A stretch of 64,000 nucleotides of DNA from Mariprofundus sp. (GCA_021772775.1 JAJFLH010000035.1:217154-281153); one strand, 5' to 3'; positions 26,347 through 36,768 are shown, numbered from the stretch's first letter. Numbers and translations: made by a program. The notes: generated by a model not told the origin, from the letters alone.

Positions 26347-28458
26347 TCATTGCTCTTCCAGCCACGCTTGAAACATCAAAACACCCCACAATTTAAATTG
26401 TCTATTCTCTCCACTCAGGTGTTGCTGCCATACCTGCCTGACCACCGCTGCATTGAAAAAGCCTTCTTGCTCTAACCGAGATTCATCCAGCAGTGCTTCC
26501 GCCCAATCTCTGAGTGGCCCACGCAACCAAACATCCACAGGCAAACCAAACCCCTGTTTGGGACGATCCATCATCAATTGCGGCACATGTTTGTACAGTA
26601 ATTGACGCAATAACCACTTACCCTGTCCATTTCGAATTTTCATATGCAGAGGCAAAGCCCATGCCAGTTCTACAACCCTATGATCAAGCATAGGTACTCT
26701 AGTCTCTAAACTTACCCCCATAGCCGCTCGATCTACCTTGCAGAGTATGTCATCAGGCAAATAGGTTAAACCGTCCATCAACATCATTTGATGCTCAATC
26801 TCTAGCAGACCCTCATTCTGCCAAGAAGGTGAATTGTCGTCAGGCAAGAGAGACTCCCCTGGGGGACTGCCAACTGGCGACTGCTGACCCGCGCCAATCA
26901 CAACACTGGCCGGATCAAACCACTGCGACACCAAACGTTTGTACAGATCAGATTCATCTTTTGCATTCAGCAGCCCGGCAAGTTTATGCACTTTCTCACC
27001 CATCTGAACTGTTTGAAAACGTGAGGGCAGATACGATCCACAGCGTGAATTAAAAGCGTCCCAGGCACTAGGAGAAATTGAGCACATGGCAGAACCAATG
27101 CCTTGACGAACACTCGTAGGCACCCAACCAGTCTTCTGACGTATTGTTCGACTCCAAGTGTGCCGATTATACCCACCAAACAACTCATCACCCCCATCAC
27201 CTGAAAGCGCTACAGTCACGTCTTGACGCGCCATCTGCGCGACCAGAAAGGTCGGAATCTGAGATGAATCAGCAAACGGTTCATCATAGAGAGATGGCAG
27301 TTGTGGAATCACATCCAGCGCATCCTGCGGAGACAGATACAGCTCGGTGTGCTCAGTGCCAAGGTGTTTTGCCACACTCTTGGCATGCACCGCCTCATTA
27401 TAGTCAGACTCATCAAAGCCAATCGTAAATGTTTTTATCGGTCTATCTGAATGCTCCTGCATCAGTGCCGCCACAACAGAAGAATCAATCCCGCCAGACA
27501 AAAAGGCACCAAGCGGAACATCTGCCAGCTGCTGCCCTTTTATGGCATCACCAAGCGTTGATTCGAGCAGATCGATAGCCTCGTCGTCATTGCCTGCAAA
27601 CGGCTCAGCCTGCCCTCGTTCAGCCACCTCAGCCAATGACCAGTAGGGTATGGGCTGTGATTGGTGATTAGTAATTGGTAACTTATCTCTACCACATTGA
27701 ATCTGGAGAAAAGTGCCCGAAGGGAGCTTGTGGATGCCCTGATATATAGAATAAGGCGTTGGGATATAGTTATATCGAAGGAGCAGTGTCAGTGCTCCTC
27801 TATCGACATCTCCGATGAAATCTGGATGCGCTTTCAGTGCCTTCAGTTCAGAGCCAAAAATAAAGGTATCAGCCAGCCAACCATAATAGAGAGGCTTCTC
27901 ACCCATGTGATCTCGGGCAAGGGTCAACATCTGCTCTTCACGATCCCACAACGCAATAGCGAACATGCCAACACATGCTTTCAGTGTCTTTTCAATGCCC
28001 CAGGCTGAAAATGCTGCCAACAACGTCTCAGTATCGGAGTGGCCGCGCCAATTAAACTGTGATTGGGAACTAGTGATTGATGATTGGTCGCGTGAAACCG
28101 CTAACTGCCGAGAAGGTGAATTGTCGTCAGGCAAGAGAGACTCCCCTAGAGGACTGCAAACTGCAAACTGCAAATTTTCTTTTTCCAACTGCTGTCTGAT
28201 CTCCAAATGATTATAAATCTCACCATTGAAGACGATGACATATCGCCCGCATACTGAATGCATCGGTTGATGCCCTGCTGGTGACAGATCGAGAATAGAT
28301 AACCGACGATGAGCTACCGCAATGCCGCTCGACTCATCAACCCATGCACCACCATCATCCGGCCCGCGATGTAGCAGCACATCGCTCATAGCACGTACTA
28401 TCTTTTCCAGCGACTGATTGCAGCTACCCGACTCGATGAATCCCGTAATTCCACACAT
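26347..28458 (-). CDS. asnB: Asparagine synthase-like amidotransferase with in-frame repeat insertions
   Basis: I start at ATG 28458 so that the catalytic cysteine is residue 2 (MCGITGFIE); the track adds three codons. About 703 aa. Residues 1-230 are the glutaminase domain (HRRLSILDLSPAGHQPM, VFNGEIYNHLE); the rest is the ATP-using synthetase with LSGGIDSSVVAAL and TYLPDDILCKVDRA. Two stretches carry the same peptide ESLLPDDNSPS, near residues 105 and 543, where relatives have short loops; both are DNA repeat copies. It probably amidates a sugar acid in the polysaccharide rather than making asparagine. Confidence 0.85.
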   Translation of the reverse strand: MCGITGFIESGSCNQSLEKIVRAMSDVLLHRGPDDGGAWVDESSGIAVAHRRLSILDLSPAGHQPMHSVCGRYVIVFNGEIYNHLEIRQQLEKENLQFAVCSPLGESLLPDDNSPSRQLAVSRDQSSITSSQSQFNWRGHSDTETLLAAFSAWGIEKTLKACVGMFAIALWDREEQMLTLARDHMGEKPLYYGWLADTFIFGSELKALKAHPDFIGDVDRGALTLLLRYNYIPTPYSIYQGIHKLPSGTFLQIQCGRDKLPITNHQSQPIPYWSLAEVAERGQAEPFAGNDDEAIDLLESTLGDAIKGQQLADVPLGAFLSGGIDSSVVAALMQEHSDRPIKTFTIGFDESDYNEAVHAKSVAKHLGTEHTELYLSPQDALDVIPQLPSLYDEPFADSSQIPTFLVAQMARQDVTVALSGDGGDELFGGYNRHTWSRTIRQKTGWVPTSVRQGIGSAMCSISPSAWDAFNSRCGSYLPSRFQTVQMGEKVHKLAGLLNAKDESDLYKRLVSQWFDPASVVIGAGQQSPVGSPPGESLLPDDNSPSWQNEGLLEIEHQMMLMDGLTYLPDDILCKVDRAAMGVSLETRVPMLDHRVVELAWALPLHMKIRNGQGKWLLRQLLYKHVPQLMMDRPKQGFGLPVDVWLRGPLRDWAEALLDESRLEQEGFFNAAVVRQVWQQHLSGENRQFKLWGVLMFQAWLEEQ
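26826..26866 (+). repeat. Dispersed hairpin repeat, copy B (inside asnB)
   Basis: AAGGTGAAT, hairpin TTGTC-GTCA-GGCAA, GAGAGA, then TCCCCTGGGGGA. Encodes SPPGESLLPDDNSPS on the minus strand. Confidence 0.85.
28113..28153 (+). repeat. Dispersed hairpin repeat, copy C (inside asnB)
   Basis: Nearly identical to copy B with TCCCCTAGAGGA at the end. Encodes SPLGESLLPDDNSPS. Flanked by AACTGCAA-type short repeats. Confidence 0.85.
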
Positions 28459-28459
28459 G

Positions 28460-29530
28460 CTATACAACCATCGATTTGAATAATTTGATAAGTTTAGGGG
28501 CTGCTACTTGTAGACAGTATCTCTCTTCCACCTTGCTTTGACCAGAAACACCCATTCTCTTTCTCAGCTCAACATCAGAAATCATGGTTTCTACTGCCTG
28601 CTTCCAACCACTCTGAGTGGACGCGAGAAAACCATTCTCTCCATGTTCGACAATCTCCGAGTTTACGCCCACAGGTGAAGCAATAACCGGCAAACCACAA
28701 GCCATGTATTGGATCAACTTGAATCCACACTTGCCACGCGCCCACGCTTCATCAGGTAGTGGCATGATCCCAACATCAAATCTGCATATCTGAGCCACTT
28801 CACTTTCTTCTCTCCAGGGAACCACCTCTACATCGACACCCACCAGTTCCACAGGACCTGAACCAATCAGACGCAACTTTGCATTGCCATCACTACACAC
28901 CTCTGCCAATGCGGGTGCAATTGATTGAAGATACTTTGCCGTTGAAGGAGAACCAACCCAACCGATCGTGAATGTATTGCACTCTCTACCCTTCTCGGAA
29001 GCAGAAAGCAGATAACGATCAAGATTGATAACCGTCGGTATAATCTCCACCCGCCTTGCTCCTGCCCTACGCGCGTAATCAGCTAGATACGCATTACCTG
29101 CCACTACTGCTTCGGACAACCTCATAACCGTCGATATTTTTCCACTCAGAAACTTGCGAATTATTGGATTACGATGATGGTCATACTGGTGAAACAACGC
29201 ATCGTCATAATCGACAATATAGCGAATGTTGAACCAACCAAGCATCCGCTCTAATAGAGCGGGAAAATAGGGAAGCAACTCATATTCAATAACAAGCAGG
29301 TCATACTTATTCGCACTTAGTAAAATTCGAATACGGCGAAGAAAAGCATAGACAACATCCATCTTCGAACCACTTCCGTGCTGATAGCGATTAGCAAGAT
29401 ACAAGTCATCAAACAATGGCGATACTTCACTAGTCATGCCTGCCTGCTCCAGCAAGGGCAAGTATTGATAACTGCGGTAGCGACTACTTGCCCCACTTCG
29501 CGCATATTTTGTTAAGAACAAAATTTTCAT
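28460..29530 (-). CDS. Glycosyltransferase, GT4 family
   Basis: I choose ATG 29530 (MKILFLTKYARSGASSRYR), 356 aa; the track start at 29563 is possible. Rossmann-type C-terminal half with FTIGWVGSPSTAKYL and CGFKLIQYMACGLPVIASPVGVNSEIV. Ends one base before asnB. A repeat-unit transferase of unknown sugar specificity. Confidence 0.8.
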   Translation of the reverse strand: MKILFLTKYARSGASSRYRSYQYLPLLEQAGMTSEVSPLFDDLYLANRYQHGSGSKMDVVYAFLRRIRILLSANKYDLLVIEYELLPYFPALLERMLGWFNIRYIVDYDDALFHQYDHHRNPIIRKFLSGKISTVMRLSEAVVAGNAYLADYARRAGARRVEIIPTVINLDRYLLSASEKGRECNTFTIGWVGSPSTAKYLQSIAPALAEVCSDGNAKLRLIGSGPVELVGVDVEVVPWREESEVAQICRFDVGIMPLPDEAWARGKCGFKLIQYMACGLPVIASPVGVNSEIVEHGENGFLASTQSGWKQAVETMISDVELRKRMGVSGQSKVEERYCLQVAAPKLIKLFKSMVV

Positions 29531-29629
29531 AGGCTCGCCAGAAGGCTTAATCTTTCCACTCAAACAGTAGTATCCAACTTATCGTTATAAAAAACATTAG
29601 TTATATCATCAGGATTCATTGCATCCTCT

Positions 29630-30454
29630 TTAGAAAACACATTTTGCTGTTGCCTTAATCGCCTTTGCATACTCGCCTCTGGAGCGCCAGCAAAGAAAAA
29701 GAATAGTTGCCACTTTTAATTTCATATAAAGCTTATCAAATAAAGATGCACCTTGAATACCCTTGACACTTTCTAGTAAGGTTAAATAGCCTTCTTCCAA
29801 ACCTTCAAAATTTGCCATGGCAGAGCTGTCGCTTTTCCGATAGAGATAAACTATCTCATTTACATACGCATATTCGACATCGCATCTATCGGCTATTTCA
29901 ATATAGAAACGAAGATCCTCAGCATGTGACATGCCGTCAGCAAACCTTATACCTCCCAATCTCGAGCTACGTAGCATATATGATGGCCCAAAAAAGGTAC
30001 GGTCATCAAGCTTAAGTAGCCTTGGTAACAACTTGCCAGTGTAATACGGCCGATAGCAACGCTGCTCATCATGCATAGAAGCATCTCGAACACTGATGAT
30101 GCCATCTACAACATCTACTTCCGGGTTCTCCTGCAGAAAAAGGCCCCGAGCTTCCAAGCCCTTAGATGGCAAAACATCATCTGCATCGAGAAAAGTGATA
30201 TACTCTCCTTTCTTCAACTCTAACCCTACATTTCGTGCAGAACTAACCCCTCTGTTCGACTGATGAATCACATGAATGCGTGAGTCATCAAGCTTCTCTA
30301 GAAGGCTTTTTGTGCCATCCGTGCTGCCATCATTAATAATGATCAACTCCCAGTTACTCCAACTCTGTGCTATACAGGATTGGACAGCTTCATTTACATA
30401 AGCTACAGCATTGTAAACTGGCATAATTATAGTGATAAGTGGTTCAGTTCGCAT
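29630..30454 (-). CDS. Glycosyltransferase, GT2 family
   Basis: 274 aa. Classic GT-A start LITIIMPVYNAVAYVNEAVQS, nucleotide region NDGSTDGT and the metal-binding motif FLDADDVLP. Cytoplasmic inverting transferase adding one sugar of the repeat unit. Confidence 0.88.
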   Translation of the reverse strand: MRTEPLITIIMPVYNAVAYVNEAVQSCIAQSWSNWELIIINDGSTDGTKSLLEKLDDSRIHVIHQSNRGVSSARNVGLELKKGEYITFLDADDVLPSKGLEARGLFLQENPEVDVVDGIISVRDASMHDEQRCYRPYYTGKLLPRLLKLDDRTFFGPSYMLRSSRLGGIRFADGMSHAEDLRFYIEIADRCDVEYAYVNEIVYLYRKSDSSAMANFEGLEEGYLTLLESVKGIQGASLFDKLYMKLKVATILFLCWRSRGEYAKAIKATAKCVF

Positions 30455-30526
30455 ATAAACTGATAGTGCTTAACCGTATTAAAGTGTGCTTCTGAAAATA
30501 ATAATCAAGATGGTAAAGCATATATG

Positions 30527-31204
30527 TCATGTAGCCTTACGCGCTTCAATGTATAGCGACTCGACTTTTCTTGATTCACTATCCACCAACAGATTATCGT
30601 CATCACCACACATAAACTTCTGTCTTTTTATATCAATATAGCCTGCCTCTTTCAACATTGCGGCAAACGTTTGGAAGTCATACGCAAAACGATGACCATG
30701 ATCTCTGAAGACCCTATTAACTTCCATCATAGGGGTAGATCCATTTAATACATCTTTTTGTGACATATATGGGAATGCTATGTCGTCAGAAACTTTCCCT
30801 TTTTGATAAAGGTCCAAATAAAGCTCAGCATCAGGAACAACAATTCGCAAAATACCTTCGGGTTTTAAAACCCGATATACATCACTAAGCACCTTTTTGC
30901 ATGATTCGAATTCAATATGTTCAAGGCAATGTTCGGTATACACTCCCGTATAGGTGTCGCTTTTCAACTCAGGTAACCCATTGCTTATATCCCAGCAAAC
31001 ATGAATACCCGGCCTCCACTGATAATCCACATTGATGAATTGTTCATATATATTAGGGCCGCATCCAATATTCACATAATCCTTTTCAGGGAGTGAATTA
31101 ATTTGTGCCCTGTTATTACGAATAAAGTAACTGTAAAAAAACTGCACTTTAGTGTAATCACTTAAAGGCCTTCCTAGTGTAATTCTCGTATCCCTAAATT
31201 CCAT
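30527..31204 (-). CDS. SAM-dependent methyltransferase (class I)
   Basis: 225 aa. SAM-binding loop NIGCGPNIYEQFINVD and post-I motifs YTEHCLEHIE, VLKPEGILRIVVPD. Small EPS-locus methyltransferase; acceptor unknown. Upstream neighbour is another methyltransferase. Confidence 0.8.
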   Translation of the reverse strand: MEFRDTRITLGRPLSDYTKVQFFYSYFIRNNRAQINSLPEKDYVNIGCGPNIYEQFINVDYQWRPGIHVCWDISNGLPELKSDTYTGVYTEHCLEHIEFESCKKVLSDVYRVLKPEGILRIVVPDAELYLDLYQKGKVSDDIAFPYMSQKDVLNGSTPMMEVNRVFRDHGHRFAYDFQTFAAMLKEAGYIDIKRQKFMCGDDDNLLVDSESRKVESLYIEARKAT

Positions 31205-31307
31205 TCTATAACTCCCAATAAGTCCTAACCTACAAAACTTCTATACTTACATTTTCTAATATATCTACAAATTTGGAGACTAGTTGCATCTGTCTGTCGG
31301 CAGTTTA

Positions 31308-32198
31308 TTATTTTACCAAATAACCTTTAATCGTATCTCCTTTCTTCGTCACCGAAAGAAAGATATTGATTACATTTTTTACTAAACCAAGTAATTTATT
31401 TGACTCCACCTGCTGCCTAAAAGAATCTGTTTGAGCTTTCGCAGCCAATCGTTTCTCGGTCTGGTTCATTTCGACCTCTGTTTTTGATAACTGCCTCTTT
31501 AAACGACCAATATCAATGCCTGTTGTCACAATATTCTTAACCATAAAACCGTGCCGGACGGCAATTTTTGATAATGAAGAGCGTGAGTAAAATGAGATAT
31601 GCTCTGGATAGCAAATGATTGGAAATGCCTCCCCCTCCAGATGCCTTAGTAGTGCGTTGAAATTTGGCGTTGTGCAATAATACAATCCACCAGCTCTTAA
31701 TTTTTCATGTATCAAATTAAAGTGCTCATTCGGATTATTAATATGCTCAATCACCTCAAAAGTGGTAATCACATCAAAATGAACATCTTGAAACATCTCA
31801 GAGGTAAGTTCACCCTGCTGAACCGGCAGGTTTCTGCCATGACAAAGCGCTATGGCTGCATCTGAGTATTCGCAACCATATACGTTCCATCCCCTCTTGC
31901 GAGCCTCATTGAGAAAATCACCCTGACCACACCCAACATCCAAGATATTCCCTGTTTGCCTGTAATGTTCGAATTCATCGAGTAGTTTGTTATAGCTAGC
32001 AATGGTCGGAGGCAAACATGGCTTAAGCATTGAATAACTGTACTGTTTATAGTGATCGTATAACTCATCATCTGTTGGAATTCGACAGTCAAAGACAAAA
32101 CTACAACCGGCACATTTAAACAGATGCAAAGCCTCAAAACCATTCAACACCGAAATCTTCTTACTTTCACATAGAGGGCAATAATTAAAACTATTCAT
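31308..32198 (-). CDS. SAM-dependent methyltransferase with N-terminal zinc ribbon
   Basis: 296 aa. CPLC...CAGC at residues 7-30, then SAM motif ILDVGCGQGDFLNEARKRGW and FEVIEHINNP. Resembles sugar methyltransferases that carry a Zn ribbon. Ends with a basic amphipathic tail. Preceded closely by the dehydratase-like gene. Confidence 0.8.
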   Translation of the reverse strand: MNSFNYCPLCESKKISVLNGFEALHLFKCAGCSFVFDCRIPTDDELYDHYKQYSYSMLKPCLPPTIASYNKLLDEFEHYRQTGNILDVGCGQGDFLNEARKRGWNVYGCEYSDAAIALCHGRNLPVQQGELTSEMFQDVHFDVITTFEVIEHINNPNEHFNLIHEKLRAGGLYYCTTPNFNALLRHLEGEAFPIICYPEHISFYSRSSLSKIAVRHGFMVKNIVTTGIDIGRLKRQLSKTEVEMNQTEKRLAAKAQTDSFRQQVESNKLLGLVKNVINIFLSVTKKGDTIKGYLVK

Positions 32199-32217
32199 AA
32201 TAAAAGCTCTTCTCCCA

Positions 32218-33201
32218 TCAAAACTCCTTTTTAATTAGCAAGCGAATCTGATCAACACTCATCCACTCATCATTATCTCCAGAGTTATAATCATGAAGAG
32301 CATCAACTGGTGCTGCATCAGTTGCATCAATATAATCCTTGGGGCTCCACCGCCCTCCTGTCGGGCAGATAACAACGTAAGAGCCATGTCGTAATGTCAT
32401 CGGGGCTTCTACAAGACTGTACATTGCTTCGTGTTTCTTTTCTCCAGGTCTGGCACCAATGATTCTATGTTCAGCATCAGGGGCAATGGCCATAGCCATA
32501 TCTGCAACTTTGTAGGAGGGAGATACAGGGCACGTAATATCCCCTCCCCATCCTTCAGTAAGCGCATGCATAATAAGATCTGTACCTTCACGCATAGTAA
32601 TGGAGAAGCGTGTCATAGTAGGATCAGTAATAGGTAAAACTCCGGATGAGCGAAGTCGCAGAAATAGAGGAACGACTGAGCTACGACTGCTCAGAATATT
32701 GGCATAACGAACCAGTGAAAAACGTGTATCACCCACGCCATCTGCTTCAATCAACAGGCGCTCCATCAGAAACTTTGTAGCACCATACGCTGTAGTTGGA
32801 TTCACAGCCTTATCACTCGATATTGCCACAACGCGTTGTACCCCATTTAATCTTGCGGCACGAATTAAATTATTTGTTCCTACTACATTTGTGGCTACAG
32901 CCTCAAAAGGATTACTCTCAGCAGCAGGAACCAGACGCATCGCTGCAGCGTGGATAATGGCATCAACACCGCGAGTCGCATCCTCAATTTTTCGATCATT
33001 ACGGATATCACCTATCACAAACCGTAGCCTGGCTGAATAAGCGGAAAGCTCCTGCCCCATATCAATCTGCTTATGTTCATCACGTGAAAAAATAGTAATT
33101 CTTTCAACTTCAGGGTGCTCGTTAAGGATACGCTCAACCATTGCACGACCAACGGAGCCAACCCCTCCTGTGACTAAAACATGCTTATATTCAACTTTCA
33201 T
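32218..33201 (-). CDS. UDP-sugar 4,6-dehydratase-like SDR (PseB/CapD family)
   Basis: 327 aa. NAD-binding TGGVGSVGRAMVERI, then SSDKAVNPTTAYGATK with the YxxxK catalytic pair and the family's serine/aspartate stretch. PseB/FlaA1 and short CapD proteins dehydrate UDP-GlcNAc and make precursors for rare amino sugars. Ends with its start overlapping the next gene's stop by 11 bases. Confidence 0.8.
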   Translation of the reverse strand: MKVEYKHVLVTGGVGSVGRAMVERILNEHPEVERITIFSRDEHKQIDMGQELSAYSARLRFVIGDIRNDRKIEDATRGVDAIIHAAAMRLVPAAESNPFEAVATNVVGTNNLIRAARLNGVQRVVAISSDKAVNPTTAYGATKFLMERLLIEADGVGDTRFSLVRYANILSSRSSVVPLFLRLRSSGVLPITDPTMTRFSITMREGTDLIMHALTEGWGGDITCPVSPSYKVADMAMAIAPDAEHRIIGARPGEKKHEAMYSLVEAPMTLRHGSYVVICPTGGRWSPKDYIDATDAAPVDALHDYNSGDNDEWMSVDQIRLLIKKEF

Positions 33202-34435
33202 TACTATTCTCCGTTAAACAATTAATGGCTTCTTTAAAACGCGGATTCAGTGCATCAAATCCACGATAGCCAAGCCCTACCTCGCGGCAGTGTGCACGCA
33301 AAGGTTCCTGATCCATTTCGAAGAAGCGTCGAATTCTCGGCCATGCATCAACGACCTCTGTTTCACTAAATTCTTTTACAACTACACCAACATCCTTCTC
33401 AGTCGCGTAAAGGTAATCCTCAGAGACTCCCCATGGATTAATGAAAGGCATACCTGAACAGAGATATTCACCCACTTTAATTGATGAGCGAAAGAACTGC
33501 GATGGCCCAGGCGGAATGGTAATGAGCCCAATATCACCAGCGAAGTAGTAGCGGTGAATATCATCGTAGCTACTGTGACGAATGAAATAACGATCTCGTG
33601 CTACACCCGCCGTATCGAAAAGGGCATGAACTTCATCATCTGTGTGAGGAGTCACAACCAACATTCGTAAATCAGGATCTATATCCGAGAGCCAGCGAAA
33701 CAACCAAGCCGTTTCAACGCCATAATAAAGCCCTCCGAATTTACCGGGATAAAATATTACCTTGTTTTCATCTTTCAGCCCAAGTTCATCCCTAACTTTA
33801 GCACGCAAACTTTGATCCATGTTGAATTTGCGGTCATTAGCAACTGTAGGAATCTGAATAAACTTGCCTTTGACTCCCCACTCATCCTTCAACCGCTCTC
33901 GCATAAAACGTGTGCCTGAGGCGATCACTGTCGCAAAATGAGTTGCTCTCCGCTCCAGAGCATATGAGATACGGAACTGGGGGCTATCCCCAGCCCATGC
34001 ACCTGCATCACGTGAAAGTTCACTATGGGGCTCGAATTGATAGAGAAACAAACGCATGAAAAGCACACGCGCTATCACATAACCAAAAGTGCCGGCAACA
34101 GAACCAAGAGTAACAATATGCTTCAAGCCCTTACTACGAAGCCTGCGTACAGCGAGCAGTCCATTCCAAAGGTCTATAAATTTTTGCTTTAGACCCATAC
34201 CCGGATGCCAAGTAAGCGCAGTCCACTCTAAGCCTTGATTCTTCCATTTATTTACAAGTTCTTGTTGATCAGGAGTAAGAGGGAATTTTTCATCTTCATA
34301 AGTAATGAGGTGGAAGCGCACAGAACTTTCCGGATCATCCAGATAGTCTTTAATGTATAACCAGAAGTTACTCTGAATGAGTGGATCAAAAAGCCTGTTA
34401 TACAGGTAGATGATTACCTTCTTTTCTTGCTTCAT
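33191..34435 (-). CDS. Glycosyltransferase, GT4-like
   Basis: ATG 34435 with GGGAG upstream gives about 414 aa (MKQEKKVIIYLYNRLF); the track start lies in the upstream gene. The C-terminal half has VIFYPGKFGGLYYG and SSIKVGEYLCSGMPFINPWG, matching GT4 nucleotide-sugar binding. Sugar specificity unknown. Confidence 0.75.
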   Translation of the reverse strand: MKQEKKVIIYLYNRLFDPLIQSNFWLYIKDYLDDPESSVRFHLITYEDEKFPLTPDQQELVNKWKNQGLEWTALTWHPGMGLKQKFIDLWNGLLAVRRLRSKGLKHIVTLGSVAGTFGYVIARVLFMRLFLYQFEPHSELSRDAGAWAGDSPQFRISYALERRATHFATVIASGTRFMRERLKDEWGVKGKFIQIPTVANDRKFNMDQSLRAKVRDELGLKDENKVIFYPGKFGGLYYGVETAWLFRWLSDIDPDLRMLVVTPHTDDEVHALFDTAGVARDRYFIRHSSYDDIHRYYFAGDIGLITIPPGPSQFFRSSIKVGEYLCSGMPFINPWGVSEDYLYATEKDVGVVVKEFSETEVVDAWPRIRRFFEMDQEPLRAHCREVGLGYRGFDALNPRFKEAINCLTENSNES

Positions 34436-34436
34436 C

Positions 34437-35546
34437 TTATGCTCTCCCTTCCAATAGCTTTTTATCCAGATCATGTTTTTTTAGTAATGCGAAAATTTTA
34501 TCGAGCTGTCTGTCATAACTGTGCTGCTGTGCATATTCAATACGAACTTCCTGCTTCTCCAGGCTGTTATATTCACCCAGGTTTTCAACAACTCTGGAAA
34601 ATGTCTTTAGATAGTCCCGCGAATCATCGACCATTTCAAGCAGCTGACGTTTATCTTTGTATTCATCGGTGTAAGTCGCCACGACTATTTTACCGCTTGC
34701 GAGGTACTCCATCATCTTGTGTGGACTGGCAAGTTGCTCCCTAAAGTTTTCAGCCAGATAAGTGATTAAAAGTATATCACACTGCGTTAAAATAGCAGGT
34801 ATCAAAGTGCTCTCCACACGTCCCCACCAGATCACATTACCTGCATTTGAACAGGCTCTATATAACTCTCCTGTCTGACTGTAACTTCCGACAAAGTGAA
34901 AAATTACTTCAGGGAAGGACTTCACCAGCTCTGACAGCAAGGAAACATCAACATAAGGAATATCCAAATTGCCAATATAGCCTGCATGCATCTTCCCCGA
35001 TGAGAAGTTATTAACCAAATTATCCGGCAATGTGCGGCTATTGTTAGCGACAAAAACACCATGATGCACTTTGTAAGTATGTTTATTAAATGCTTGAAGC
35101 TTTTGGCTAATAAAATCTGTCGTTGAGAAACAGATATCTGCAGTCAGAGCCGCTCTTTCAACCTGAAAGTCCTGATTCAAATCAACTTGATGATAAATCT
35201 TCAAACGCTCCCCTGCGAACTTCATATCAAAAAATCGAGAGTTTTCGAATAACCAGACAACTTTCACGATGCCGCCAATCTCTCTTTCCAAACGCTCGAG
35301 CCAGCGCTGTTCAATCCACCTTCGAAACCTTGCTGGATAGAAGCGTAAGCCTTTAGCAACAGGCGGAGTATTCACTTCAAACACATCAGAGTGCTCCGCA
35401 GTGGCTTCAACCTGTATCCCGTCCAATCCTTTAGTTGGAGGATTGAGAAACAGTACTCTGCATCCAGCCTTGCCTAAGGTAATAGCATAATGCTGCTTGC
35501 TTACCGTATGAGCTCCCCATGATTCTGGTGAAATAATTAAGATCAC
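34437..35546 (-). CDS. Glycosyltransferase, GT4-like
   Basis: 369 aa starting MILIISPESWGAHTVSKQHY. C-terminal motif ASPHKMMEYLASGKIVVATY is the GT4 donor site. One base separates it from the next gene. Likely adds a sugar of the repeat unit. Confidence 0.75.
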   Translation of the reverse strand: MILIISPESWGAHTVSKQHYAITLGKAGCRVLFLNPPTKGLDGIQVEATAEHSDVFEVNTPPVAKGLRFYPARFRRWIEQRWLERLEREIGGIVKVVWLFENSRFFDMKFAGERLKIYHQVDLNQDFQVERAALTADICFSTTDFISQKLQAFNKHTYKVHHGVFVANNSRTLPDNLVNNFSSGKMHAGYIGNLDIPYVDVSLLSELVKSFPEVIFHFVGSYSQTGELYRACSNAGNVIWWGRVESTLIPAILTQCDILLITYLAENFREQLASPHKMMEYLASGKIVVATYTDEYKDKRQLLEMVDDSRDYLKTFSRVVENLGEYNSLEKQEVRIEYAQQHSYDRQLDKIFALLKKHDLDKKLLEGRA

Positions 35547-35613
35547 AAGAGCAGCTGTAGAGATTTATGACCTAATTTGCAGCAGGTAGGCAACTTAATT
35601 ATAAGGTATTTTC

Positions 35614-36768
35614 TCATTTATTGATTCTTCCACAAACCTCATCAACTATTTGAGCATAGTTCTTCATAGTGCTTTCAGTCGAAAACTTCTTGGTATATCT
35701 TATTGCTATTTCCCTTCGACAAAACATCTCTTTCTTAGCCATAAAATTACGAAATGCATCTGCCCACCCCTGCTGATTATTATTTTCAACTGATACCATG
35801 GAACTCTCATCTGCATATTCCATGATCGCCTCTATCGGTGGAGAGATAAGCGGTACACCACAACATAGTGCTTGAGCACAAGCTACTGAAAACGTCTCAT
35901 ATGTTGATGAACATAAATATGCATCGGATTCTTTTAGTGTATCTACAATATCCGCTTTTGTCATTGAACCTGGAAATTCAACAATTTCACTCATTCCTTG
36001 TGAACTGACATATTCTTTCATGTCTGAAAGTATTGAACCATGCCCTCCTAGTATTAGCTTCATATTCAATCCTTCATCAGATAAAGATTTAAAACCATCG
36101 ATAACAGGATATGGGTTCTTTCTCTCATTCCAGAGATTTACCATGAAAAACTTGGGAATAGCCAACTGCTGATTTTGATCATAATAGCGAAATATATTTT
36201 GATCGATCACATTGGGAAGAATATAACTCTTAAAATCACTTGCACCCGAAAACTCCTGAATATCGTGTAACAATGCTTTCGAGACTGTTATGACAGGAAT
36301 TCGTTGGTGGAATATTTTTTTTATACCTTCGAGTTTTCTTGTACTCTTTGGTAAATTGAAATTCAGATGATATGCAGTCCAGTGCTCTGAAATCACAACT
36401 CTGCTTTTTAACCATCTTTTCCACCAATGAAAATGGATTAGTAATGGATATGCAACATGAATGTGAAGTAAATCATATTTATTTACATTTTCTCTATTCA
36501 AGACCCACAGCAAAAGAATCGTGCTAATAAGATGAACAACTTTAGATCTCTGGAACTTTGTCAGAACATAGTGACCACATTCAGAATCGCTATAGTCACA
36601 ATAACTGTACTCAAACCATTTACTACCTGATCTAACTTGAACGTTAACGAGTCTTGAGTCCGTAGCTTTGGAAAAGACATTAAATTGCTCACGAACAAAT
36701 ATTCCCTCATGATCATGCCATGGGTTAGGGTACCAATTGGTGATGTGAAGCACTTTTGCTTTTGACAT
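35614..36768 (-). CDS. Glycosyltransferase, GT4 family
   Basis: 384 aa, N-terminus VLHITNWYPNPWHDHEGIFVREQFN typical of GT4 transferases; E-x7-E region in STYETFSVACAQALCCGVPLISPP. Roughly 250 bases of unassigned sequence follow upstream (36769-37019). Confidence 0.85.
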   Translation of the reverse strand: MSKAKVLHITNWYPNPWHDHEGIFVREQFNVFSKATDSRLVNVQVRSGSKWFEYSYCDYSDSECGHYVLTKFQRSKVVHLISTILLLWVLNRENVNKYDLLHIHVAYPLLIHFHWWKRWLKSRVVISEHWTAYHLNFNLPKSTRKLEGIKKIFHQRIPVITVSKALLHDIQEFSGASDFKSYILPNVIDQNIFRYYDQNQQLAIPKFFMVNLWNERKNPYPVIDGFKSLSDEGLNMKLILGGHGSILSDMKEYVSSQGMSEIVEFPGSMTKADIVDTLKESDAYLCSSTYETFSVACAQALCCGVPLISPPIEAIMEYADESSMVSVENNNQQGWADAFRNFMAKKEMFCRREIAIRYTKKFSTESTMKNYAQIVDEVCGRINK

